The position numbers and the translations under genes are program-made. The notes under the pieces are model-generated. The model was not told the origin of the DNA. It ran no database searches and saw only the letters and a program-made list of their open reading frames with translations. Below, piece by piece: positions 56,975 to 64,000 of a DNA stretch of 64,000 nt; positions within the stretch are counted from its first letter, which is position 1; each line of letters starts with the position of its first letter. Source of the DNA: an uncultured Prevotellaceae bacterium (GTDB lineage: Bacteria; Bacteroidota; Bacteroidia; Bacteroidales; Bacteroidaceae); the NCBI GenBank assembly GCA_900316585.1, contig ONDM01000007.1, forward strand, positions 62,001 through 126,000, given 5' to 3'.

Positions 56975-59380
56975 ATGAAAAAGACCGTTTTTTTTCTTTT
57001 GACCGCTGCCTTCGCTGTCTCATCTGCAGTAGCTCAGGAAGAGTCAGGCTATCGCTTGCCTCCTAAAGTGCTGCAGGATATAGCTATGGCTCCATTAGCT
57101 CCTCAGGTGGTGTTCAATGATGCCTGTACCTATATGGTGCAATTGAACAAGCGTCCTTTCCTGTCTCTGGAAGAACAGGCTCAGACCGAGTACCGTTTGG
57201 GTGGCGCACGTTTTAACCCAGATACATATAGTATCTCACGTACTCCAGCCTATGACAAGGCTACGATTGTGGATGCCAATACCTTGGCAGAAACCGTGGT
57301 GACAGGCTTGCCTGCCAACTGTGTCGTATGGAATGCAGAGTGGGCTCCGAGCAATGACCGCCTGATTGTCCTGGTCAAGGAGAAAGATGGTATCTATCTT
57401 TATGCATGTGGACTGGATGGTGTGGCTAAACGTCTGTCAAACCGCAAGATGAATGGGACACAGGGCACTCGTCTGCACTGGATTAATGATACAGACTTTG
57501 TCTTCTCATCCGTTCCTGTAAACAGAGGTGCAGCTCCTGTCCTGAACAATGTACCTCAGACACCTATCATACAGGAGAATCTGGGTACTTCATCTCCTGC
57601 ACGAACTTATCAGGACTTGCTCAAGAATAGGAATGATGAGGAACAGTTTGAGTATTATTTCACCTCTCAGCTGGTGAAGGTGACAGCTCAGGGGGAAACG
57701 GAAATCGGTAAACCTGCAGTCTATAGTCAGGTGAGTATTTCTCCTGATGGTTCCATGGTTTTGCTTACTCAAGTAGAGAAACCTTATTCTTATACGGTGA
57801 CTTACTATGATTTCCCTACCACAGTGAGAATCATGGATATCAATGGAAAGGATGTGAAGACCTTGGCTAAAAATCCAGTTATCGTCACTGCCATGGGCTA
57901 TGACACCACGTCACCATATCCTCGTAATTTTACTTGGAGAAATGATAAACCTGCCACTGTGATTTGGGTGGAGGCACTCGATGGTGGTAATCCAAGAGGC
58001 AAGAAACTGGAGTATCTGGATGCAGTATATCAGTTGGAAACTCCTTTTAGCGGAGAGAAACAGCTGGTGGTGAAGACTCCAAAGCGTTTCCGTGGAATTC
58101 TTTGGTGTGATGACCAGTTTGCTATCGTCAGCGATGCCAGCCGTCAGTCTCACAGCACACGCATGAGCAGCTTCGTGCCTTGTGGCGACGGAAAGCTTAC
58201 CACTATATTTGAGTGGAAGTCAGAAGATAATTATGCAAATCCAGGACGTGTCATGACTCACAAAGGCCAGTATGGAAGTCCTGTCATCTATACAGACAAA
58301 AAGCATAATCTGCTGATGCTGAACAGTGAGGGTGCATCAGATGATGGCGACATGCCTTATGTGAGCCGTTATGATATCGCAAAGAAGAAAAACACTATCC
58401 TGTGGCGTTGTCAGGCTCCATATTATGAGCACATCATCGCCAACAAGGATATTGCCAAGCTGCAGTTTGTCACTTCACGTGAATCAAACACTCGTCCTGC
58501 CAATATCTATTTGCGTGATTTGAAGAAGAAAAGTGAGAAAGCACTGACTAGCTTCGAAAACCCTTACAAGGCTATGGAGGGAGTTACACATGAGCAGATT
58601 AAGTACAAACGTGCCGATGGGGTGGACCTGACTGCTACTGTCTACTTGCCTGCAGGCTATGACAAGGATCGTGATGGTCGTCTCCCGGTATATATGGTGG
58701 GATATCCTCGTGAATACAGAAATAAGGCTGATGCAGCACAGGTTCGTGGTTCCAAATATACTTTCCCAGTGATGACATACCGTTTCCCTGCCATGTTTGT
58801 AACCCGTGGGTACTGTGTCATGGAAAATGTGGAAATGCCTATTGTAGGTACAGAGACTACAGAACCTAATGACAACTACATTGAGCAGTTGGTTATGGAT
58901 GCAGAGGCTGCAGTCAAGGCAATTTATGACCTGGGAGTTGGTGATACGGCACGAATAGGTGTGGGTGGTCATTCCTATGGTGGTTTCATGACTGGAAACC
59001 TCATGACTCACACTAAGTTGTTCAAGGCTGGTATAGCCCGTAGTGGTGCATACAACCGCACCTTGACTCCTTTTGGATTCCAGAGTGAAACGCGTACTTA
59101 CTGGGAGGCACCTGAGGTCTACAACTCCATGTCTCCGTTCATGTATGCTGATAAGCTGAGCGGTGCTTTGCTTCTGATTCATGGGGAATTGGACAACAAT
59201 ACTGGAACTTTCCCTATCCAGAGTGAGCGATTCTATCAAGCACTGAAAGGGCATAAAGCTACTGTGCGATATGTGGTGCTGCCTTTGGAGAGTCACCATT
59301 ATACGGCAAAGGAGAATGTCCTGCACTTGCTTTATGAACAGGATGCATGGTTGGAGAAATATGTTAAGAACGCGAAATAG
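56975..59380 (+). CDS. S9 family serine peptidase (prolyl oligopeptidase/glutamyl endopeptidase-like)
   Basis: An 801-residue exported enzyme with a cleavable signal peptide (SAVAQ, about residue 21). A beta-propeller region (about 60-520) precedes the alpha/beta hydrolase domain with S667 (GGHSYGG), D740 (HGELDNNTG) and H774 (LESHHYTAKEN). The sequence around the catalytic residues resembles plant-type glutamyl endopeptidases and related bacterial S9 proteins, not DPP4; the exact specificity is not visible. No promoter fits in the 24 bases after the upstream hairpin, so it is probably read from the second susCD transcript. Confidence 0.88.
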   Translation: MKKTVFFLLTAAFAVSSAVAQEESGYRLPPKVLQDIAMAPLAPQVVFNDACTYMVQLNKRPFLSLEEQAQTEYRLGGARFNPDTYSISRTPAYDKATIVDANTLAETVVTGLPANCVVWNAEWAPSNDRLIVLVKEKDGIYLYACGLDGVAKRLSNRKMNGTQGTRLHWINDTDFVFSSVPVNRGAAPVLNNVPQTPIIQENLGTSSPARTYQDLLKNRNDEEQFEYYFTSQLVKVTAQGETEIGKPAVYSQVSISPDGSMVLLTQVEKPYSYTVTYYDFPTTVRIMDINGKDVKTLAKNPVIVTAMGYDTTSPYPRNFTWRNDKPATVIWVEALDGGNPRGKKLEYLDAVYQLETPFSGEKQLVVKTPKRFRGILWCDDQFAIVSDASRQSHSTRMSSFVPCGDGKLTTIFEWKSEDNYANPGRVMTHKGQYGSPVIYTDKKHNLLMLNSEGASDDGDMPYVSRYDIAKKKNTILWRCQAPYYEHIIANKDIAKLQFVTSRESNTRPANIYLRDLKKKSEKALTSFENPYKAMEGVTHEQIKYKRADGVDLTATVYLPAGYDKDRDGRLPVYMVGYPREYRNKADAAQVRGSKYTFPVMTYRFPAMFVTRGYCVMENVEMPIVGTETTEPNDNYIEQLVMDAEAAVKAIYDLGVGDTARIGVGGHSYGGFMTGNLMTHTKLFKAGIARSGAYNRTLTPFGFQSETRTYWEAPEVYNSMSPFMYADKLSGALLLIHGELDNNTGTFPIQSERFYQALKGHKATVRYVVLPLESHHYTAKENVLHLLYEQDAWLEKYVKNAK

Positions 59381-59385
59381 AGATC

Positions 59386-59419
59386 AAAACGGATGGGAAT
59401 ATAATCCTGTCCGTTTTTG
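59386..59419 (+). terminator. intrinsic terminator after the S9 peptidase
   Basis: AAAACGGA (59386-59393) pairs with TCCGTTTT (59410-59417) around a 16-base loop, ending in a T-rich stretch. Confidence 0.75.
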
Positions 59420-59591
59420 TTTTATTCACAGAGGTGTATTTCAAGGGAATTTAAACATTCTTTCGTCGATAAATGTTCTATGGTGGTCGAATTTTTACTA
59501 TCCCGAATTAATCCTTCTTCCTTTTTGGGAGTCATACCATCAGTAACACCAATAAAAAAAGTATTAATTAACTCTTAAAAGGTAAAAGGAA

Positions 59592-60155
59592 ATGAAAGGA
59601 AACTTATTATTAGTTATGGCGTTTGCTGTTCTAGGTTTGACAGCCAATGCGCAGGAGAAGAAGAATGACAATGCTCAGATGCCGCAGCGCCCTACCAAGG
59701 AGCAGATGGTGGAGATGCAAGTGAACCGTATGGCCAATAAGCTGATGCTGGATGAGGCTACTACTTCTAAATTTACTCCAGTATATAAAAAGTATTTGGA
59801 AGAAATAGGAGCTTTGCGTCCAGGGCATAAGGCTGGTAAAGAAGGTAAAAAGGGGCCACAGATGGGAATGGGTACTCCAGAAAAGAAGCAGATGACCGAT
59901 GCCGAGGTGGAAGAGGCGTTGAAGGCTCGCTGGGCTATGATGCGTAAAATGGCAGATATCCAGGAAAAGTATTATGGCGAGTTCAAAAAGTTCCTCACTG
60001 CAAAGCAGATTCAGGAGGTCATGAAGTCGGGCCATGGAGGTGGTCATCATTTCGGAATGAAGGGTGGTTCTCGCATGGGGAAAGCTCCTGGTAGGCATGG
60101 CCGTCAGGGAAGAGGACAGCGTTCGCAGGTTTCTGCTCCTCAGGGAAAAGTTTAG
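59592..60155 (+). CDS. small periplasmic Spy/CpxP-like protein
   Basis: A 187-residue protein with a signal peptide (LTANAQ, cut near residue 21). The middle (residues about 30-150) is helical, with two LTxxQ-like stretches (MLDEATTSKFTPVYKKYLEE and FLTAKQIQEVM), as in Spy, CpxP and related Bacteroidetes DUF4890-type proteins. The C-terminus is rich in Gly, His and Arg (HGGGHHFGMKGG). Spy-like proteins are periplasmic chaperones or stress sensors; metal binding by the His-rich tail is possible. It lies alone between two terminators, next to an efflux operon. Confidence 0.7.
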   Translation: MKGNLLLVMAFAVLGLTANAQEKKNDNAQMPQRPTKEQMVEMQVNRMANKLMLDEATTSKFTPVYKKYLEEIGALRPGHKAGKEGKKGPQMGMGTPEKKQMTDAEVEEALKARWAMMRKMADIQEKYYGEFKKFLTAKQIQEVMKSGHGGGHHFGMKGGSRMGKAPGRHGRQGRGQRSQVSAPQGKV

Positions 60156-60188
60156 TTCGTGAATATATATATATATTAGTTTGGTGTT

Positions 60189-60224
60189 AAAGCCTGTTAC
60201 TCATTATGAGTGGCAGGCTTTTTA
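60189..60224 (+). terminator. intrinsic terminator after the Spy-like gene
   Basis: AAAGCCTG (60189-60196) pairs with CAGGCTTT (60214-60221), with an inner ACTCAT/ATGAGT stem, then TTT. Confidence 0.8.
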
Positions 60225-60259
60225 TTCGTCGAATGAAGAAGGCTTTTGGTCGTTCCCTT

Positions 60260-60292
60260 TTTGGAGAGTTGGAACAATATGTGATACATTTG
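60260..60292 (+). promoter_or_regulatory. upstream candidate promoter of the efflux operon
   Basis: TTTG (60260-60263), 21 bases, then TACATTTG (60285-60292). It would give a leader of about 97 bases before tetR that contains the operator palindrome. Confidence 0.5.
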
Positions 60293-60331
60293 CAATGAAG
60301 AATGTGAATAATTGTAAATATTGTTATGAAT

Positions 60332-60375
60332 CTATGAAAACTTTTTTGTCGAAAAAAGTTTTCATAGTAAATTTG
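60332..60375 (+). promoter_or_regulatory. tetR promoter with 36-bp operator palindrome
   Basis: A perfect 16-bp inverted repeat with a 4-base centre spans 60332-60367 (arms CTATGAAAACTTTTTT). It contains the -33 element TTTG (60345-60348) and stops at the -7 element TAAATTTG (60368-60375); the spacing of 19 is ideal. A repressor bound here would block RNA polymerase. Autoregulation by the TetR protein encoded 21 bases downstream is the natural reading. Confidence 0.75.
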
Positions 60376-60395
60376 CATCAAATTCAATAGGTATT

Positions 60396-61031
60396 ATGTC
60401 TGAACTCCAAGAACAAACATCAAGAGAAGCTTTGCATCAGCGCATTATAGATGTGGCTGGTGAGGAATTCCGCAAGCATGGCATACGCAGTGTCCGGATG
60501 GATGACTTGTCAAGTTTGCTGGGTATTTCCAAGCGGACGCTCTATGAAGAGTTTGAAGACAAGGAAGCGGTGCTGACAGCCGTGTTTGATCATCAAATCC
60601 GAAGGATGGAGGCTGTCTATGCCAAAAATAGGGAAGAATCTGCCAATGTGCTGGAACTTGTCTTAAGAATGTTTAGGATATCTCTGACTGAATATGCCCA
60701 GACAAATCCGAAATATTTCGATGACATGCAGCGGTATCCGAAATTCAAGGAATGTTTTGAGGAAGGAAAAGTCAAGCATATGCAGAATATGAAGGTCTTT
60801 CTGACCCAGGGAATGGAGCAGGGAATCTTCCGTTCCGACTTGAATGTGGAACTTTTCGTCAAGGTGCAGCAGCTCATAGAAGAGAAGGGGTTGAAGGAAC
60901 TGAAGGAACTATATGGAATGTATGAAACATTTAAAACTACAGTTTTGGTTGCTTTACGAGGTATCAGTACGGAAAAGGGGATTCAGATGATTGATGATTT
61001 TATGATAGAGATGAATCGAAAAAAGGAATAA
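60396..61031 (+). CDS. TetR/AcrR-family transcriptional regulator
   Basis: A 211-residue regulator. The N-terminal helix-turn-helix (FRKHGIRSVRMDDLSSLLGI, then SKRTLYEEF) is followed by a helical ligand-binding and dimerisation domain of the TetR type. It heads the efflux operon, 23 bases before the TolC-like gene, and has a strong palindrome over its promoter. It most likely represses the operon until an efflux substrate binds; the ligand is unknown. Confidence 0.9.
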   Translation: MSELQEQTSREALHQRIIDVAGEEFRKHGIRSVRMDDLSSLLGISKRTLYEEFEDKEAVLTAVFDHQIRRMEAVYAKNREESANVLELVLRMFRISLTEYAQTNPKYFDDMQRYPKFKECFEEGKVKHMQNMKVFLTQGMEQGIFRSDLNVELFVKVQQLIEEKGLKELKELYGMYETFKTTVLVALRGISTEKGIQMIDDFMIEMNRKKE

Positions 61032-61054
61032 TAAGTAGAAAAACAATACAAACA

Positions 61055-62395
61055 ATGATTGAGAAATTATTTTTTAGAGTAAAATGGCTACTGCTGCTTG
61101 CTGCACTTCCTTTTGCAGCGAGTGCGCAAGAGGTTGAGCAGCCAGTGGAAGGTACGTTGGAGCTCGACTTGAACAAAGCCATTGAGATAGCTTTGGCTGA
61201 AAATCCTACCATGAGGATTGCCGAAGATGACATTGAATTGAAGAAGGTGGCCGACAAGGCTGCATGGCAGAACTTGTTGCCTCAGGCTGACCTTTCGGCT
61301 TCCTATAGCCATAATTTCAAAATCCAGACCATCGTCATGGGTGGACAGTCTTTCAAGATGGGTACTGAGAATACCTCCAATGCTGGTGTTTCCATCAGTC
61401 TTCCAGTCTTTGCTCCAGCCGTGTATAGGACCATGAAGATGACCAAGGACGACATCAAGCTGGCTGAGGAACAGGCTCGTTCTTCCAAACTGGATCTGAT
61501 TAATCAGGTAACTAAGGCTTACTACCAGCTTATTCTGGCTCAGGATAGCTATGAGGTGCTTCAGAAGAGCTACAAGCAGGCTGAGGACAACTTTAGAATA
61601 ACTTCTGCCAAGTTTGATCAGGGTTCAGTGAGTGAGTACGACAAGATTACGGCCGAAGTGCAGATGCGTAATCTCTTGCCTAATGTGGTCAGTGCCGAGA
61701 ATGCTGTCCGTATGGCAAAGTTGCAGCTGAAGGTGCTGATGGGCGTGACTGCCAACGTGGATTTGAAGGTGATGGATAAACTGGAAAACTATCAGGATGA
61801 GGTGTTTGCCAATCTTTCCATGGATGAGGCTAATGACCTGTCAAATAATACTTCGTTGAAGCAGTTGGATTTGAACGAAAAGCTTTTGCAGCACCAGCTT
61901 CGCATTCAGAAAGCTAGTTTCTTGCCTACATTAGCTTTCACATTCAATTGGAGTTACACTTCCATGGCCAATGACTATAGGATTTTCCATTATCGGTGGA
62001 ATCCTTACGTATACGGAGCGTTTAGTCTCTCCGTACCTATTTTTCATGCCAGCAATTTTACCAATCTGAAGACTACCCGACTGAATCTGCAGAAACTCTC
62101 AGAGAATCGTCTGAACACAGAACGTCAGTTGAACATGCAGGCTACAACCTATCGCCAGAATATGCATGCCAGCACAGAACAGGTGGTTTCAAACCGTCAG
62201 GCAATTGCTCAGGCACAGAAGGCACGCGATATTTCTGAAAAGCGCTATCAGGTGGGTTCTGGTACCATGCTGGAACTGAACAGCTCTGAGGTGGCCCTTA
62301 CACAGGCTGAGCTTACCTATTGCCAGAGTATCTATGATTTCATGACAGCTAAGGCTGACTTGGACAAGGTGCTGGGCAAGGAAAATAACTATTAA
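61055..62395 (+). CDS. TolC-family outer-membrane efflux channel
   Basis: A 446-residue protein with a signal peptide (AASAQ, about residue 24) and two repeated OEP domains rich in long coiled-coil helices (LDLNKAIEIALAENPTMRIAE at the start; KRYQVGSGTMLELNSSEVAL near the end). It forms the trimeric exit duct for the RND pump encoded downstream. The membrane-fusion gene follows after 26 bases. Confidence 0.92.
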   Translation: MIEKLFFRVKWLLLLAALPFAASAQEVEQPVEGTLELDLNKAIEIALAENPTMRIAEDDIELKKVADKAAWQNLLPQADLSASYSHNFKIQTIVMGGQSFKMGTENTSNAGVSISLPVFAPAVYRTMKMTKDDIKLAEEQARSSKLDLINQVTKAYYQLILAQDSYEVLQKSYKQAEDNFRITSAKFDQGSVSEYDKITAEVQMRNLLPNVVSAENAVRMAKLQLKVLMGVTANVDLKVMDKLENYQDEVFANLSMDEANDLSNNTSLKQLDLNEKLLQHQLRIQKASFLPTLAFTFNWSYTSMANDYRIFHYRWNPYVYGAFSLSVPIFHASNFTNLKTTRLNLQKLSENRLNTERQLNMQATTYRQNMHASTEQVVSNRQAIAQAQKARDISEKRYQVGSGTMLELNSSEVALTQAELTYCQSIYDFMTAKADLDKVLGKENNY

Positions 62396-62421
62396 TTATT
62401 AGAAAACAAGAAAACAATTAT

Positions 62422-63444
62422 ATGGCAATGAAGAAATTTCAATGTATGGCACTGGCAGCTGTGGCTGTCTTGATGAGTGCTTGCGGTGGTAGCGAAGAAA
62501 AAACAGCTGCTACTGCTGAAACAGTGACCCCTAAGGTAAAGGTTGCCAAGGTGGAAACTCGTGAAGTGGACCAGCAGGAGATTTATACGGCTACGGTAGA
62601 GAGTGATGTGAAGAACAACATATCTCCACAGTCTTACCTGCGTATTGAGAGAATTTATGCTGAAGTAGGCGACCGTGTTTCCAGAGGTCAGGTATTGGTT
62701 CAGTTGGACAACAACAATCTCCAGCAGCTGAAGCTTCAGATTGACAATAATCAGATTGCATTCAACCGTGTAGATGAACTCTATAAGATTGGTGGTGCCA
62801 GCAAGGCTGAATGGGATAACGCTAAAATGCAGCTCGATGTACAGCAGACCCAGTATAGGAATCTGTTGCAGAACAGCCAGTTGCGCAGCCCTATCAGTGG
62901 TGTGGTTACTGCTCGCAACTATGATAATGGAGATATGACTGGTACTCAGCCTATTCTGGTCATTGAACAGGATTCTCCAGTGAAGATGGTTATCAATGTG
63001 TCTGAAAAATATTATCCTCAGGTCAAGAAGGGTATGCCAGTAAGTATTACATTGGACACTTACGGTGATGAGGTGTTTACAGGTAATGTCTACATTGTGA
63101 ATCCTACCATCAATACACAGACTCATACCTTCCCTGTAGAAATCCGTATGGCTAATAAAGACAAGCGTGTACGCCCAGGTATGTTCGGTCGTGTAACTGT
63201 TGTATTCAGCAAGGCTGAGCGCGTGGTGGCTCCAGATTTGGCAGTGGTTAAGCAGGTTGGTGCAGGCGACCACTATATTTATGTATTGAACAAGGACAAT
63301 ACCGTGTCTTACAACAAGGTTACCTTGGGTCGTAGAATGGACACTGTCTATGAAATCGTGGATGGGGTAGAGCCAGGTTCAACAGTAGTGGTTGACGGTC
63401 AGTCCAAGTTGATCAACGGCATGAAAGTACAGGTGGTAAAGTAA
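62422..63444 (+). CDS. RND efflux membrane-fusion protein (lipoprotein)
   Basis: A 340-residue periplasmic adaptor of the AcrA/HlyD family. A lipoprotein signal (LMSAC) anchors it. A biotinyl-lipoyl-like domain (RIERIYAEVGDRVSRGQVLV, with the second half ISGVVTARNYDNGD) flanks a short helical hairpin, followed by beta-barrel and membrane-proximal domains (VRPGMFGRVTVVF). It connects the pump to the TolC-like channel. A second possible ATG lies at 62428. Confidence 0.92.
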   Translation: MAMKKFQCMALAAVAVLMSACGGSEEKTAATAETVTPKVKVAKVETREVDQQEIYTATVESDVKNNISPQSYLRIERIYAEVGDRVSRGQVLVQLDNNNLQQLKLQIDNNQIAFNRVDELYKIGGASKAEWDNAKMQLDVQQTQYRNLLQNSQLRSPISGVVTARNYDNGDMTGTQPILVIEQDSPVKMVINVSEKYYPQVKKGMPVSITLDTYGDEVFTGNVYIVNPTINTQTHTFPVEIRMANKDKRVRPGMFGRVTVVFSKAERVVAPDLAVVKQVGAGDHYIYVLNKDNTVSYNKVTLGRRMDTVYEIVDGVEPGSTVVVDGQSKLINGMKVQVVK

Positions 63445-63474
63445 ATCCTTCATTAATTTTAAAAAAGTATTATT

Positions 63475-64000
63475 ATGAGTCTATATGAAGGTGCGGTGAA
63501 GAAACCTATCATGACTAGCCTTATTTTCTTGGCTATCACAATCGTAGGTCTATTCTCCCTTTCAAAATTGGCAATCGATTTGTATCCGGATATAGATACA
63601 AATATGATCATGGTCATGACAACTTATCCAGGTGCCAGTGCCGAGGATATAGAGAACAACGTGACTCGTCCTATCGAGAATACGTTGAACTCTGTGGAGC
63701 ATTTGAAGCATATAACCACTACTTCCAGTGAGAATATCTCTGTTGTCACATTGGAGTTTGAATATGGTTATGACATTGATGCATTGACCAATGACACGCG
63801 CGATAAACTGGATATGGTGAGTGCAGCTCTTCCAGATGCATGTAACACCCCTTATATTTTCAAGTTCAGTACCGATATGATTCCAATTCTGGTTCTCTCT
63901 GTATCTGCAGAGGAGAGCCGGGCTGCTCTCTATAAGATACTGGATGATGAGGTGGCTAACCCATTGGCACGTATCGATGGTGTGGGTACAGTAAGTATCT
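63475..64000 (+). CDS. RND-family efflux pump, N-terminal part (cut by window end)
   Basis: The first 175 codons are present, starting MSLYEGAVKKPIMTSLIF. The first transmembrane helix is followed by the family motif DLYPDIDTN, then GASAEDIENNVTRPIENTLN and the start of the porter domain (DGVGTVSI at the edge). This matches AcrB-type multidrug pumps driven by protons. It is the last visible gene of the tetR operon, 30 bases after the fusion protein. Confidence 0.92.
   Translation, partial: MSLYEGAVKKPIMTSLIFLAITIVGLFSLSKLAIDLYPDIDTNMIMVMTTYPGASAEDIENNVTRPIENTLNSVEHLKHITTTSSENISVVTLEFEYGYDIDALTNDTRDKLDMVSAALPDACNTPYIFKFSTDMIPILVLSVSAEESRAALYKILDDEVANPLARIDGVGTVSI

Noticed and set aside
59445-59470. 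GGGAATTT ... CGTC as an ECF-sigma promoter for the Spy-like gene
   Set aside because: The elements resemble an envelope-stress promoter, but the spacing of 11 bases between them is shorter than usual and the match is loose; not supportable from sequence alone.
60296-60391. A 31-codon frame in the tetR leader
   Set aside because: It runs through the operator palindrome and second promoter, has no ribosome binding site and no similarity to a known leader peptide.

Overview
The window is chromosomal DNA from a Bacteroidales bacterium, most likely a member of the Prevotellaceae. The reasons are: intergenic promoters that fit the Bacteroidetes pattern (TTTG, 18-22 bases, TAnnTTTG); two SusC/SusD pairs; ribosomal proteins of Bacteroidetes type; mostly weak or absent Shine-Dalgarno sequences; and a truncated first gene whose C-terminus looks like a Prevotella-type malate dehydrogenase. 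The genus is an inference; no rRNA gene is present to settle it.

Region 1 (1-33200) is one long information-processing cluster on the + strand. After the malate dehydrogenase tail come rpsU, a Xer-type recombinase and a ribosome hibernation factor, then tRNA-Thr(UGU), tRNA-Tyr(GUA), tRNA-Thr(GGU), tuf, tRNA-Trp(CCA), secE, nusG, rplK, rplA, rplJ, rplL, rpoB and rpoC. After a terminator and a new promoter follow rpsL, rpsG, fusA and a merged S10-spc-alpha series from rpsJ to rplQ, including secY, map, infA, rpsD and rpoA. The small genes rpmD (26978-27154) and rpmJ (30006-30122) are present. Four non-coding intervals fold into hairpins or helices that suggest attenuators or ribosomal-protein leader RNAs: rplL/rpoB, rpsL/rpsG, fusA/rpsJ and rpsK/rpsD.

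Region 2 (33200-40500) holds a glycine-zipper lipoprotein, a 46-bp perfect palindrome, an RlpA-like protein and two glutamate dehydrogenase paralogues. Between the paralogues lies a 983-residue protein joining receiver-like domains to a pyruvate phosphate dikinase-type ATP-binding domain.

Region 3 (40900-59400) looks like a peptide-utilisation locus: an oligopeptidase B-like lipoprotein, a metzincin-type zinc protease, two SusC/SusD pairs, an unrecognised surface lipoprotein and an S9 serine peptidase. There are no carbohydrate enzymes. I infer that extracellular or periplasmic peptidases make peptides, the SusCD pairs import them, and the nearby glutamate dehydrogenases link the resulting glutamate to central nitrogen metabolism. 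The two susC genes share a 131-bp tract with one mismatch and have identical promoter-to-start spacing although their leaders have diverged.

Region 4 (59400-64000) has a small Spy/CpxP-like periplasmic protein and a TetR-led tripartite RND efflux operon (tetR, TolC-type channel, membrane-fusion protein, RND pump cut by the window end). A 36-bp palindrome filling the space between the -33 and -7 elements of the tetR promoter is a convincing operator. I saw no insertion sequence, prophage, CRISPR array or rRNA gene.
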